Positions 8,525 to 17,823 of a stretch of 64,000 nucleotides of DNA are shown here, in pieces; positions within the stretch are counted from its first letter, which is position 1, and each line of letters starts with the position of its first letter. This DNA comes from an uncultured Roseibium sp. (lineage in GTDB: Bacteria > Pseudomonadota > Alphaproteobacteria > Rhizobiales > Stappiaceae). Location: the NCBI RefSeq assembly GCF_963669205.1, contig NZ_OY769915.1, forward strand, positions 222,001 to 286,000, in the 5' to 3' direction. A model generated the notes under the pieces. That model was not told the origin of the DNA. It worked only from the letters and a program-made list of their open reading frames with translations, and ran no database searches. Made by a program: the position numbers and the translations under genes.

Positions 8525-9295
8525 CTATCGGCCCATCCAGCCACCGTCTACGGTCATGACGGTGCCGTGCATATAGTCCGAGGCGGCGGAAGCCAGGAAG
8601 ACGGCCGGACCGGCAAAGTCTTCCGCGTTGCCCCAGCGCCCGGCCGGGATACGTTCCAGGATGGACTTCGACCGGACGGGATCGTTGCGCAGCGCCTCGG
8701 TATTGTCCGTCGCGATGTAACCCGGGGCAATCGCGTTGACATTGATCCCCCTGGCGGCCCATTCGTTTGCGAAGGCCTTGGTCAACTGGCCGATCGCGCC
8801 CTTGGAGGCCGCGTAGCCCGGCACCGTGATGCCGCCCTGGAAGGTCAAGAGCGAGGCCGTGAAGATGATCTTGCCGGAACCGCGCTCCACCATACGCGCG
8901 CCGATCTCGCGCGTCAGCACGAACTGGGAGGACAGATTGACTTCGATCACCTCGTCCCAGATGTCGTCACCATGTTCGGTCAGCGGCGCGCGCTTGATCG
9001 TCCCGGCATTGTTGATGAGGATATCGATCACCGGGTGCGCTTCGTTGACCTTGGCCGCGAAGGTTTTCAGGGCCTCGCGGTCGCCGAAATCGCAGCTGTA
9101 GCCGGTGAAGTTCCGTCCGAGGGCACGGACCTCCTTCTCGACGTCGCTGCCCGTGCTTTCAAGGCTGGCGCTGACGCCGATGACATCCGCGCCGACATCG
9201 GCGAGGGCGACGGCCATCGCCTTGCCGATCCCGCGCTTGGCGCCCGTGACAAGCGCCGTTTTTCCGGCGAGGCTGAAACTGTCCAACACACTCAT
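8525..9295 (-). CDS. Short-chain dehydrogenase/reductase (KduD-like, sugar-acid type)
   Basis: 256 residues. Classical SDR motifs are present: TGAKRGIGKA near 18-27, NNAGT near 94, and the catalytic Ser/Tyr/Lys with YAASK near 160. The tail HGTVMTVDGGWMGR is typical of 2-deoxy-D-gluconate 3-dehydrogenase-like enzymes. It is the last gene of the minus-strand sugar operon, overlapping the zinc dehydrogenase by four bases. Next to an enolase-superfamily dehydratase, oxidation of a 2-keto-3-deoxy sugar acid is a reasonable role, but that is inference. Confidence 0.8.
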   Translation of the reverse strand: MSVLDSFSLAGKTALVTGAKRGIGKAMAVALADVGADVIGVSASLESTGSDVEKEVRALGRNFTGYSCDFGDREALKTFAAKVNEAHPVIDILINNAGTIKRAPLTEHGDDIWDEVIEVNLSSQFVLTREIGARMVERGSGKIIFTASLLTFQGGITVPGYAASKGAIGQLTKAFANEWAARGINVNAIAPGYIATDNTEALRNDPVRSKSILERIPAGRWGNAEDFAGPAVFLASAASDYMHGTVMTVDGGWMGR

Positions 9296-10326
9296 TCTGC
9301 ATTCCCGCTGATCTGGATCATGGATTTGATGGCGCTCGGGTTCTGGGTAAGCGCCTCGAACGCGCCCTGAATATCCTTGAGCGGCTGGATATCGGTGATG
9401 AAGGAGGAACAGTCCACGACACCTTCAGCCAGAAGCTGCATGGCCTGGTCGTAGTCCTCGGGCCGGTAGACACGCGCACCGAAGAGTTCCAGTTCCCGCC
9501 AGAAGAACCGGAACATGTCGACGTCCGGCTTCTTGGCGTGGATGGCCACCATGACGATACGGCCGCGCGCGGCGGCGGCATCGGTCATAAGGTCGACGCC
9601 GGGCTGGCTGCCCGAGACCTCGAAGACGACATCAGCACCCTTGTTGCCGGTCAGCGCGTTCACCTGCCCGGCCGCGTCCGACAGTTTCGGGTTGATCGTG
9701 GTGAAGCCGAGCTTTTCCGCGTAGGCAAGACGGCTTTCGCTGATCTCGCTGATCGTGACCTTGCCGCCTGCGTGCCGCGCGACGAGCGCGACCAGAAGAC
9801 CGATCGGACCGCCGCCGATCACGAGAACGTCTTCCCCGGGTTTCACCTGTGCGCGGTTGACGTCGTGACACGCGACCGCCAGGGGTTCGATCAGCGCCGC
9901 GTGTGCAAGATCGAGGCCCTCGGGAAGGACGTGGATGGTGTGAGCGGGGACGTTCCAGTATTCCTGGAACGCACCTTCGGTATCGATGCCGATGAATTTC
10001 AGGTTGTGACAGATATGCTCGTGACCGGCGCGGCACGCGGGGCACTCGCCGCAATGGTCCAGCGGCCTGACGACAATCCGGTCACCCGGCTTCAGGCCAT
10101 CGACGCCGGCACCGACCGCGGAAATGGTTCCGGACATTTCGTGACCGATCGTGCGCTCGAACCCGACGCGCTGGTCCATGTGGCCGAGGAAGATGTGCAG
10201 GTCGGTCCCGCAGATGCCGCAATAGGCGACCTTGATCTGAACCTCGCCGGGACCGGGATCGGACACCTGCTTTTGTTCAAGGGAAAACGTCTTGTCGCCG
10301 CGATAAACGGCAGCGTGGCTGAGCAT
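9292..10326 (-). CDS. Zinc-dependent medium-chain dehydrogenase (sorbitol/L-idonate dehydrogenase-like)
   Basis: 344 residues. Catalytic zinc ligands are seen in CGICGTD (about 37-43) and GHE near 62, the structural zinc site as four cysteines in CGECPACRAGHEHIC (about 92-106), and the NAD site as GGGPIGL near 170. The family oxidises polyols or sugar acids at a secondary alcohol. It overlaps the SDR gene and lies eight bases after the dehydratase gene in a co-directional operon with a YtfQRT-like importer, so the substrate is most likely an imported sugar or its aldonate. Confidence 0.85.
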   Translation of the reverse strand: MLSHAAVYRGDKTFSLEQKQVSDPGPGEVQIKVAYCGICGTDLHIFLGHMDQRVGFERTIGHEMSGTISAVGAGVDGLKPGDRIVVRPLDHCGECPACRAGHEHICHNLKFIGIDTEGAFQEYWNVPAHTIHVLPEGLDLAHAALIEPLAVACHDVNRAQVKPGEDVLVIGGGPIGLLVALVARHAGGKVTISEISESRLAYAEKLGFTTINPKLSDAAGQVNALTGNKGADVVFEVSGSQPGVDLMTDAAAARGRIVMVAIHAKKPDVDMFRFFWRELELFGARVYRPEDYDQAMQLLAEGVVDCSSFITDIQPLKDIQGAFEALTQNPSAIKSMIQISGNAE

Positions 10327-10334
10327 GAGGACCT

Positions 10335-11432
10335 CTAGAGTGTCAGGACTTTGTGGGGGTCAAGGAGCGTCCAGTCGAACTCGACGCCCGTCCCGGGGGT
10401 TTCCGGCGCAACGGCAAGGTGGTTTGCCACCTGCAGCGGGCGCCGTGTGTATTGGTCGATCGGGAACGAATGAACTTCGATCCAGCCGGCATTCACCTGC
10501 GCGGAAACGAGACTGACGTGTAACTCCTGCATTCCGTGACTGCATACCGGGATCTTGTGTTGACGTGACAGATCAGCAACCTGGAGGAAGCCGGTCACGC
10601 CGCCGCAGTTGGACGCATCCGGCTGGATGAAGCTGAGTTTGGACTGATCGAATGCATATTCGAATTCGTGGATAGTATGAAGATTTTCGCCCATGGCAAG
10701 GGCACATCCGGTTGCATCCGAGATCTCGGCGTATCCCTTGTAATTGTCCGGTATTGTCGGTTCTTCGAACCAGAGAATGTCATAGGGGGCGAAGGCCCGT
10801 GCCGCGGCGATCGCTCCGTCCACGGACATGGAGTAGTTGGCATCGACCATGAAGGCGACATCGGGACCGATGAGTTCCCTGACGGCTGCGATCCGCGCAA
10901 CGTCCTCTTCGAGGGTTGGCTGGCCGATCTTGATCTTGACCCCGTTGAACCCCCTCTCAAGATAGCCTCGCACACTCTCCAGCAGTTTCGGCAGCGGGAA
11001 ATTCAGATCGATACCGCCGCAATAGGCCTTGCACCTGTTGTCGGCACCGCCTGCCAGCTTCCACAGCGGCCAGCCGCGCGTCTTGCCGCGAATGTCCCAT
11101 AGGGCGATATCGACGGCCGAGATGGCGAACGACGCGATCCCGCCCCGTCCCACATAATGGATGTGCCATTGCATGCCTTCATAGAGATTTTCCACCTCGC
11201 CGGCATCCTGACCGATCAGGAAGGGTGCAAGATCATGGTGGATCATGGCCGCGATCGCCGACCCGCCCTTTCCGCCCGTATAGGTGTAGCCGGTCCCTTC
11301 CGTGCCGTCGGCCAGGACGACGGTCGCCGTCACCAGTTCGAACAGGGTATGGTCGCCATGTTTGGCGTCCACCAGGACCTCGGCCAGCGGCACATGGAAC
11401 AGCTGCGTGCGGATCTCCTTGATCGCGGTCAT
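10335..11432 (-). CDS. Enolase-superfamily sugar-acid dehydratase (mandelate racemase/muconate lactonising family)
   Basis: 365 residues. The KxK motif KIKIG near 168, metal ligands Asp (DANYS), Glu (FEEPT) and Glu (GENLH), and the distal His (CSHGMQE) place it in the mandelate-racemase subgroup. These enzymes usually dehydrate acid sugars to 2-keto-3-deoxy acids. It overlaps the upstream permease stop by four bases and precedes two dehydrogenases, which suits a non-phosphorylative pathway. The precise acid sugar (rhamnonate-, fuconate-, talarate- or galactonate-like) cannot be assigned. Confidence 0.8.
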   Translation of the reverse strand: MTAIKEIRTQLFHVPLAEVLVDAKHGDHTLFELVTATVVLADGTEGTGYTYTGGKGGSAIAAMIHHDLAPFLIGQDAGEVENLYEGMQWHIHYVGRGGIASFAISAVDIALWDIRGKTRGWPLWKLAGGADNRCKAYCGGIDLNFPLPKLLESVRGYLERGFNGVKIKIGQPTLEEDVARIAAVRELIGPDVAFMVDANYSMSVDGAIAAARAFAPYDILWFEEPTIPDNYKGYAEISDATGCALAMGENLHTIHEFEYAFDQSKLSFIQPDASNCGGVTGFLQVADLSRQHKIPVCSHGMQELHVSLVSAQVNAGWIEVHSFPIDQYTRRPLQVANHLAVAPETPGTGVEFDWTLLDPHKVLTL

Positions 11433-12430
11433 TTGGCGAACTCCACGCCCGACTGCCGGTTCATGACCCGCGTCTGGAACAGGATGACCGCGAACAGGAA
11501 CGCTCCGCGGATGACCATCTGCCAGTAGGCGCTGAAGCTGATCCAGCCCTTGCCGTTTTCAAAATTCAGGATGTTGAAGACCAGACCGAGCAGAAGCGCG
11601 CCCGCGACGGTCGCCGGGATTGACCCGAGACCTCCGGTCAGGAGGGTTCCGCCGACAACCACCGAGGCGATCGCCGAAAGCTCCCAGCCGACGCCTTCGA
11701 GCGGCTGGCCGGCGCCGAATCCGGAGGCAAGAAAGACACCGGCCAGTCCGGCGCAGCCGCCGGACAGCCCGTAGGCGAAGATCTTCGCCCGGTTGACCTT
11801 CAGGCCCATCATCACGGACGCGTCCTCGCCGCCGCCGACGGCGAGAATGGTCCGGCCGAGGCTGGTCATTTCCAGGACCACCCAGAGACAGACCACGAGA
11901 ATGCCGACAAGGACGATCGTCCAGGGAACGATGCCCATGGCCTTTTCCATGCCGAGCTGGGTGAAGTTCGAGCCCCAGTCGACGGCGATCGTCTGGGCGC
12001 CCGAGATCACCAGCGAGCCGCCCTTGGCGCCGAGCATCGTGGCAAGCGTCGCGATGAAGGGCGGGATGCGCCCGAAGACGATGCAGACCGCGTTGAAGAG
12101 ACCGAAGCCGACACCCGAAAGCACCGCGAGCGGAAGCGCCACTTCGATCCCGTAGGGGCTGAGATAGGCGGCAATGACGGAGGTGAACGCCGCCACGGAC
12201 CCGACCGAGAGATCGATGCCGCCGGTCAGGATAACGAAACACATGCCGACCGAAATCGCGATGAACATCGCATTGTAGTTCAGGAACGAGGTGATGTTGT
12301 AGGCACTGCCGAAATTGTCGTAGCGCAGCAAGCCGAAGACGATCAGAACGAAGAGAGCGATCCAGACCGCGACCGATTGCGGGTTGCGGGAAATGTATTT
12401 CCGCATGTCGAAGGCATTTTGATCAAGCAC
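11429..12430 (-). CDS. Sugar ABC importer permease 2 (YjfF-like)
   Basis: About 333 residues from a GTG start at 12430 that follows the first permease's stop by four bases and has AAAGGAA upstream; an internal ATG at 12406 is an alternative, and a longer reading to 12493 would overlap the previous gene. It has the BPD_transp_2 signatures GGIDLSVGSVAAF and VVVGGTLLTGGLGS and about nine membrane spans. A second, non-identical permease in a ribose-class system is the hallmark of the galactofuranose importer YtfQRT-YjfF, so a heterodimeric channel is likely. Confidence 0.82.
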   Translation of the reverse strand: MLDQNAFDMRKYISRNPQSVAVWIALFVLIVFGLLRYDNFGSAYNITSFLNYNAMFIAISVGMCFVILTGGIDLSVGSVAAFTSVIAAYLSPYGIEVALPLAVLSGVGFGLFNAVCIVFGRIPPFIATLATMLGAKGGSLVISGAQTIAVDWGSNFTQLGMEKAMGIVPWTIVLVGILVVCLWVVLEMTSLGRTILAVGGGEDASVMMGLKVNRAKIFAYGLSGGCAGLAGVFLASGFGAGQPLEGVGWELSAIASVVVGGTLLTGGLGSIPATVAGALLLGLVFNILNFENGKGWISFSAYWQMVIRGAFLFAVILFQTRVMNRQSGVEFAK

Positions 12431-12434
12431 GGCT

Positions 12435-13418
12435 TTATTCCTTTCGCGCTTGCTGAATGTAGACGGCAGCCAGGATGATCGCGGCCTTGGCAATCAGTGC
12501 GACTTCGTCTTCAACGCCGTTTGCCAGAAGCGTGTATTTCACCAGCTGGATGATGACGGCTCCGAGGATGGCGCCGAAGATCGGAGCCTTGCCGCCCTGA
12601 AGCAGCGCCCCGCCGACAACGGCCGCCGCGATCGCGTCGAGTTCCATCAGGTTGCCGTTGCGGGCCGCGTCGGAGGCCGAATTGATCGCGACGACGATGA
12701 GTCCGGCGAGGCCGGACAGGACCGAGCAGATCACATAGGCGCCGATCTTGACGCGGCGCACCGGGCCGCCGGCGAGTTTGGCGGCGCGCTCGTTGCCGCC
12801 GATCGCAAGCAGGTAGCGCCCGAAGACGGTGCGGTTCACGACCCAGAAGAGAAGGCAGGCAATTGCAAGCGCCAGCCATCCCTGAAACGGGAAGCCGAGA
12901 ATCTTTCCGGTGCCGAGATAGCTGAACTCGGGATAGGAGAAGGTCTGCAGGTTGCCGTTCGTCAGCACCTGCGCGATGCCGCGTCCCGAGATGAACAGGA
13001 TCAGCGTCGCGATGATCGGCTGAACCCGCAGCACGGCGACGATCACCCCGTTGAAGAGCCCGCAGACAAGGGCTGCAACCAGTGGAAGGAAGAGCGCGCC
13101 GATCAGCCCCAGCACAGGGTAGGCCTGGCCGAAATCCGACAGGAAGATCAGCGGCGCCAGCGCTCCGGACAATGCCATGACCGCGCCGACCGAGAGATCG
13201 ATCCCGCCCGTTGCGATCACCAGGGTCATGCCCATGGCGACGATGGCAATCGTCGCGACTTGCGAAATGTTGACGGCCAGCGTCTGCGTATGCAGGAAGT
13301 TGGGCGTCACGATGATGTTGAAGATGAGGATCAGGCCGAGCGCGATCAGACCCCCGTGGTTCTTCAGCTTGGCGGTGACGTCGGTTCGCATCGTGTCTTC
13401 TGATGTCAGGCTGGTCAT
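12435..13418 (-). CDS. Sugar ABC importer permease 1 (YtfT-like)
   Basis: 327 residues. Signatures ATGGIDLSVGAVMALSG near 68 and AAVVGGALLQGGKAP near 265 are those of ribose-class permeases, with around nine hydrophobic segments. It follows the ATPase gene with a four-base overlap and precedes the second permease. With the binding protein and double ATPase upstream it makes a complete YtfQRT-YjfF-like importer; known relatives take up galactofuranose, but the ligand here is unknown. Confidence 0.85.
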   Translation of the reverse strand: MTSLTSEDTMRTDVTAKLKNHGGLIALGLILIFNIIVTPNFLHTQTLAVNISQVATIAIVAMGMTLVIATGGIDLSVGAVMALSGALAPLIFLSDFGQAYPVLGLIGALFLPLVAALVCGLFNGVIVAVLRVQPIIATLILFISGRGIAQVLTNGNLQTFSYPEFSYLGTGKILGFPFQGWLALAIACLLFWVVNRTVFGRYLLAIGGNERAAKLAGGPVRRVKIGAYVICSVLSGLAGLIVVAINSASDAARNGNLMELDAIAAAVVGGALLQGGKAPIFGAILGAVIIQLVKYTLLANGVEDEVALIAKAAIILAAVYIQQARKE

Positions 13419-14935
13419 GCGGTGCCCTCCTCATGGTGGGCAAGCGCCTTGACCAGGGCGTTTTCGGTGATCCCGGGATTGGTCAGTTCGGACACCGCCT
13501 TGCCTTCATGCATGACGACGATGCGGTTGGCGCCTTCTACCAGTTCCTCGAATTCGGAGCTGATCAGGATGACGGCATGTCCGTCGTCGACAAATTTCCG
13601 GATGATGGACTGGATCTCGCGCTTCGCGCCGACATCGACGCCGCGTGTGGGCTCGTCGAGGATCAGGATGTCCGGCCTTGTCGCCAGCCAGCGCGCCAGC
13701 AGCACTTTCTGCTGGTTGCCGCCCGACAGTTCGCGGATCGGCTGATCCATGTGCGACGTCTTGATCCCGAGCTTCTGGATGAACTCGCCGACCAGTTCCT
13801 TTTCGCGGTCCCTGTCGATCTGGCCGTTCTTGCGCAGATTGGGTAAAAGCGCGAGCGTGAGGTTTTCGCGGACCGACATGTCCGGGACAATCCCCTCCGC
13901 CTTGCGGTCCTCGGTCAGGAACCCGATCCGGGACCGGATGGCCTCGGAGGGCTCGGACGGTTCGAATTCCCGGCCCTGCAGATGCATGGATCCGGCGGTC
14001 AGTTGGTCCAGTCCGAAGATGCTTCTCGCCGCCTCGGTCCGCCCGGACCCGAGCAGCCCGCCGAGGCCGACGATCTCGCCGCGGTGGAGCGTCATGGAAA
14101 AATTGCTGAGGCGCGGTCCCGTTGCGACCTTGTCGACTTCGAGAACCACCTCGTCATAGGCGGCGCGGCCGCCGGCCAGTTCCGTCAGGCCTTCGGCGGC
14201 GATCTCTTCCGCATTGCGTCCGAGCATGCCGGCGATCAGATCGAGTTTCGTCGTCTCCGGGATGGACTGGCAGCCGACCGTCTGGCCGTCGCGCATGATG
14301 GTGACCCGGTCGCAGATCTGGAAGAGTTCGTCCAGAAAGTGGGAGACATAGAGGACCGAAACGCCCGAGGACTTCAGCTCCCGGACGACGCCGAACAGGA
14401 TTTCCACTTCCGAGCTGTCCAGCGATGAGGTGGGCTCGTCCATGATGACGAGCTTCGCGTCCATGGAGACGGCACGGGCAATCGCGACAAGTTGCTGGAT
14501 CGCCGTTGAATAGCTTCCGAGCGGGGCCGTCACGTCAATCTCGATGCCGAACCGGGAAAGGATTTCGCGTGTGCGCCGGTGTGCTTCGGGCCAGTTGATC
14601 ATGAAGCCGAAGGACCGCGGCTCCTGTCCCATCACGACATTTTCGCTGACGGACCGGAGCGGGACCAGGTTCAGTTCCTGGTAGATGGTGGCGATCCCGG
14701 CATTCTGGGCCTCGCGCGGCGAGGCGACGTGGCTGGGTTCGCCGGCGAAATCGACAGTGCCTTCGTCTCGGCGGTAAAGGCCCGTCAGAATCTTGATGAG
14801 CGTTGATTTTCCTGCACCGTTCTGACCGATGAGTGCATGGACTTCGCCGGGTTCGACCTCAAGAGATGCACTTCGAAGAGCCGGAACGCCGCCGAAGTGT
14901 TTCTTGATCCCGGCCATGGTGAGCAGAGGTGCCAT
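13415..14935 (-). CDS. Double-domain ATPase of the sugar ABC importer (YtfR/RbsA-like)
   Basis: 506 residues with two nucleotide-binding domains. The first has Walker A GQNGAGKST near 39 and Walker B VIMDEPTSSL; the second has the degenerate P-loop GGLLGSGRTE, signature LSGGNQQKV and Walker B LILDEPTRGVDVG, the usual asymmetry of RbsA-type proteins. ATG 14935 is chosen because CAGGAG lies six bases upstream; a longer reading to 15046 runs through a strong intergenic hairpin. It energises the two permeases downstream. Confidence 0.88.
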   Translation of the reverse strand: MAPLLTMAGIKKHFGGVPALRSASLEVEPGEVHALIGQNGAGKSTLIKILTGLYRRDEGTVDFAGEPSHVASPREAQNAGIATIYQELNLVPLRSVSENVVMGQEPRSFGFMINWPEAHRRTREILSRFGIEIDVTAPLGSYSTAIQQLVAIARAVSMDAKLVIMDEPTSSLDSSEVEILFGVVRELKSSGVSVLYVSHFLDELFQICDRVTIMRDGQTVGCQSIPETTKLDLIAGMLGRNAEEIAAEGLTELAGGRAAYDEVVLEVDKVATGPRLSNFSMTLHRGEIVGLGGLLGSGRTEAARSIFGLDQLTAGSMHLQGREFEPSEPSEAIRSRIGFLTEDRKAEGIVPDMSVRENLTLALLPNLRKNGQIDRDREKELVGEFIQKLGIKTSHMDQPIRELSGGNQQKVLLARWLATRPDILILDEPTRGVDVGAKREIQSIIRKFVDDGHAVILISSEFEELVEGANRIVVMHEGKAVSELTNPGITENALVKALAHHEEGTA

Positions 14936-15007
14936 GGTGGCTCCTGTCAGCATGAGAGCATCGCGCGATCGCGGGAACGCGCCTGGATGCCCGATCACAT
15001 CAGAACC

Positions 15008-15055
15008 GATCAGCCGCGGGATGTTCAGGCAGGTTCGCCTGAACATCCGCTGATC
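15008..15055 (-). promoter_or_regulatory. Long intergenic hairpin between binding-protein and ATPase genes
   Basis: A 12-bp perfect stem (15019-15030 with 15037-15048, loop of six) is extended by an outer 7-bp arm GATCAGC/GCTGATC (15008-15014 with 15049-15055) across a small bulge. It lies in the transcript between the binding-protein stop and the ATPase start and lacks a T tract, so an RNA-stabilising or attenuating role that favours the binding protein is likely. Confidence 0.55.
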
Positions 15056-15099
15056 TGGGAGAAAGCAGCCGGAAGGGTTTCCCCTCCCGGCAGATAGCC

Positions 15100-16071
15100 T
15101 CAGTAGGCTTCGTCAATGTGCTCCGGGGCATTGGCAGCCGTGAAGATCCGGTCTTTCACCTGCACCCAGGGCTCGATGGTTTCGCCGGCGGCATAGCGTT
15201 TCATGGTTTCGCAGGCGAGCGGTCCGAAGAACGGGGAACTCTCCACCGTGACGCCCATCTTGCCGTCGATGATGGCCTGAAGCGCATCGCGCGTTCCGTC
15301 GATGGAGACGACCAGAACGTCTTCGCCCGGCTTGCGTCCGGCAAGCTCGAGTGCCTGGATGGCGCCGATCGCCATTTCGTCGTTATGTGCGTAGACGATA
15401 TTGACGTCCGGATGCGCTTGTAGCAGCGTTTCCATGACCTGACGGCCGAGATCGCGGGCAAAGTCGCCCGACTGGGACGCAACGATTTCAAAACGCTCGT
15501 CCTGAACGATGCGGTCGTCGAAACCGCTCTTGCGGTCATTGGCCGGCGAGGATCCCGTGGTTCCTTCCAACTCGACGATGATGCCCTTGTCGCCCTTGAA
15601 GTTCTCGATGGTCCATTCCGCGACGCGTTTGCCCTGGTCGATGAAGTCGGAGCCGAGGAACGCGACGAAGTCTTCACCCGGCTTCGCTGCATTCGGGTCA
15701 ACGGAACGGTCGACGAGGAAGGTCGGAATGCCGGCGGCCTTGGCCTTCTTCACGGCGGGAATGAGCGGCTTTTCTTCGCGCGGCGGCAGGAACAGCACGT
15801 CGATACCCTGGGCGATCATGCTGTCGACATCGGCAACCTGCTTTGCTGCGGAGCCGGCGGCATCGGTCGCGATCAGATCCCAGCCGCAGCTTTCGGCCGT
15901 GTCATGGAAAGACTTGGTTTCGGCGATCCGCCAGGGATTGTTGGACTCCATCTGCGCAAAACCGACCTTGTAGCGGTCTTTCTGCTCAAGCGGCGGCAGC
16001 CCGGCAGCCGAAGCGATGGAAGTCACTGCGCCAAAAGCAACCGCAGTAGCCAGCAAGAGAGTACGTTTCAT
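15100..16071 (-). CDS. Periplasmic sugar-binding protein (YtfQ-like)
   Basis: About 323 residues with a Sec signal ending near TSIASA. The mature chain has the Peripla_BP_4 pattern KVGFAQMESNNPWR, a central VDRSVD segment and SIDGTRDALQAIIDG near the end, close to galactofuranose/arabinose-type binding proteins. The second of two tandem ATGs (16071) is taken as start because GGAGGA is then four bases upstream rather than one. It lies 55 bp after the aldehyde dehydrogenase gene and is separated from its ATPase by a long hairpin. Confidence 0.82.
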   Translation of the reverse strand: MKRTLLLATAVAFGAVTSIASAAGLPPLEQKDRYKVGFAQMESNNPWRIAETKSFHDTAESCGWDLIATDAAGSAAKQVADVDSMIAQGIDVLFLPPREEKPLIPAVKKAKAAGIPTFLVDRSVDPNAAKPGEDFVAFLGSDFIDQGKRVAEWTIENFKGDKGIIVELEGTTGSSPANDRKSGFDDRIVQDERFEIVASQSGDFARDLGRQVMETLLQAHPDVNIVYAHNDEMAIGAIQALELAGRKPGEDVLVVSIDGTRDALQAIIDGKMGVTVESSPFFGPLACETMKRYAAGETIEPWVQVKDRIFTAANAPEHIDEAY

Positions 16072-16126
16072 CATTTCCTCCACTATGGTGCGACCAGAAT
16101 CCCCCCGGTCGCAAGAGCTTGAGGCG

Positions 16127-17599
16127 CTAACCCCAATTCAGGTAGGCCGTCTGCTTGCGCAGATAGCCATCGAAGCCGTAACGGCCGTCTTCTCCCCCCA
16201 GCCCGGACAATCCCCACCCGGTGTGGAAGCCTTGCACGGCCTCTCCGTTGGAGCGGTTCAGGTAGAGTTCTCCGAACTTCAGGCGATAAGGAGCTTGTGC
16301 GAGACGCTTGTGGTCCCGGGTGAAGAGATAGGCGGACAGCCCGAAAGAGGTGTCGTTGGCAAACCGGACCGCCGTGTCGAAATCATCGACCCTGACCGCC
16401 GTTGCGACGGGGCCGAATACCTCGTTCTGGACGGCCGGGTTGTCGTTCTTTGACGCTTCCAGGACTGTCGGTGCAAACCAGTGGCCCTTGCTGAACGGGC
16501 CATCCTCGCGGATGCCACCCTCAAGATGGATATCCGCGCCAGCACGCACGGCCTGCGCAACGATATCGGCAACCTTGTCCCGTTCGACACGGTTCACCTT
16601 GGGACCCATGTCGACGCTGCCGAGCGGGTCTCCGAGGGTCAGCGCCTTCGAGGCGGCAACGAATTTTTCCAGGAATTCGTCTGCGATGGCACGATGCAGA
16701 TACATACGTTCATTGCAGGTGCAGATCTGCCCGCAATTCGTGTAGCGCGCGGCGACCGCCGCCTGGACGGCGCTGTTGATATCGGCGTCATCCATGACCA
16801 GGAACGGCGCCTTGCCGCCCAGTTCCAGGCGCACGACCTTGATGCTGTCGGCACCGGCCCGGTAGATTTCGCGTCCCGCGCGGGTGCTGCCGGTCATGGT
16901 GACGAGATCGGACATCGGGCTCTGCACGAGGCCTGCACCGACGACGGGGCCGCGGCCGGTCACCACGTTGAAGACCCCGGCGGGAAGACCGGCCTTTTCA
17001 CTCAGACTTGCAAGGGCGAGCCCGGAGAGCGGCGTCGCCTCGTGGGACAGCAGTACGAACGTGTTCCCGGCCACCAGCGCCGGTCCGAGCTTTCTTGCTG
17101 CCAGCGCGAAGGGATAGTTCCAGGCGGTCAGCCCGACCACGACGCCATAGGGGTGCCGCCGGATGTGTATTTCCTCGTCCCGGTTGTCGGACGCAACGAT
17201 ATCGCCTTCGATCCGGCGCGCATTCTCTGCCGCGTATCTCAGGAAGGTTATGGCGGCGTCGATTTCCTGGTTCGCATGAGCGACCGGCTTGCCCTGTTCA
17301 AGGGTAACCAGACGTGCCAGATGCGCCTTGTGCGCTTCGACTTCGTCCGCAAGGGCTGCGATCAGCCGTCCCCGCTCGATCGCGGGTCGGCCCGCCCACG
17401 CGGCAAAGGCACGGCGCGCGGCGTCAAGCGCTTGGGCCGCGTCTGTCTCGGTCCCGTCGGTGATTGTCGCGATGATGGTCTCGTTTGCCGGGTTCTCCAC
17501 TTCAATCGCCGCCGATGAAGGCGCGCGCGTGAGCCACTGTCCGTTGACGTACATCCCGGCAGCGATCGGACTTTCCGAGGAGAGGGTAATATCAAACAC
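16127..17599 (-). CDS. Aldehyde dehydrogenase, lactaldehyde/glycolaldehyde type (AldA-like)
   Basis: About 490 residues. The catalytic Cys lies in NCGQICTCNERMY and the general-base Glu in LELGGKAP. The C-terminal stretch GELYLNRSNGEAVQGFHTGW aligns with the corresponding region of E. coli AldA, which separates it from succinate-semialdehyde enzymes. The start is taken as GTG 17599 with AAAGGA ten bases upstream; it is uncertain by some residues. It is the first gene of the minus-strand sugar operon, and a GntR-type palindrome overlaps its Shine-Dalgarno region. A lactaldehyde substrate would fit 6-deoxy-sugar catabolism. Confidence 0.8.
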   Translation of the reverse strand: MFDITLSSESPIAAGMYVNGQWLTRAPSSAAIEVENPANETIIATITDGTETDAAQALDAARRAFAAWAGRPAIERGRLIAALADEVEAHKAHLARLVTLEQGKPVAHANQEIDAAITFLRYAAENARRIEGDIVASDNRDEEIHIRRHPYGVVVGLTAWNYPFALAARKLGPALVAGNTFVLLSHEATPLSGLALASLSEKAGLPAGVFNVVTGRGPVVGAGLVQSPMSDLVTMTGSTRAGREIYRAGADSIKVVRLELGGKAPFLVMDDADINSAVQAAVAARYTNCGQICTCNERMYLHRAIADEFLEKFVAASKALTLGDPLGSVDMGPKVNRVERDKVADIVAQAVRAGADIHLEGGIREDGPFSKGHWFAPTVLEASKNDNPAVQNEVFGPVATAVRVDDFDTAVRFANDTSFGLSAYLFTRDHKRLAQAPYRLKFGELYLNRSNGEAVQGFHTGWGLSGLGGEDGRYGFDGYLRKQTAYLNWG

Positions 17600-17612
17600 G
17601 AACGAGTTGTCC

Positions 17613-17627
17613 TTTGGTATGACCAAA
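17613..17627. promoter_or_regulatory. Candidate GntR/FadR-type operator
   Basis: TTTGGT-ATG-ACCAAA is a perfect 6-bp inverted repeat with a 3-bp centre, matching the TGGTnnnACCA style typical of FCD-class GntR regulators. It lies just upstream of the aldehyde dehydrogenase start, and partial matches recur in the same AT-rich divergent region (GACCAAAG at 17653-17660 and GTACCAAAAA near 17779). The GntR gene starts at 17824, so local control is likely. Confidence 0.55.
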
Positions 17628-17823
17628 CTGATCAAAGTAAGTTAAGAAAAGAGACCAAAGTCAATCCTTAATCGAGAAATTTAGTACGTAAAAATAATAA
17701 ACATATGAAAAATAAGGGAAAACTGGCGAAAATTTCTGACCATCTGAAAAAATTGCTTTACGAACATCAAATTTATGTCGTACCAAAAACCTGAAATTGA
17801 TGACAAGGGAGACGTGACGCCCA

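Noticed and set aside
16481..17518. A 345-codon plus-strand open frame antisense to the aldehyde dehydrogenase
   Set aside because: It is fully inside a well-conserved AldA-like gene and shows no family pattern.
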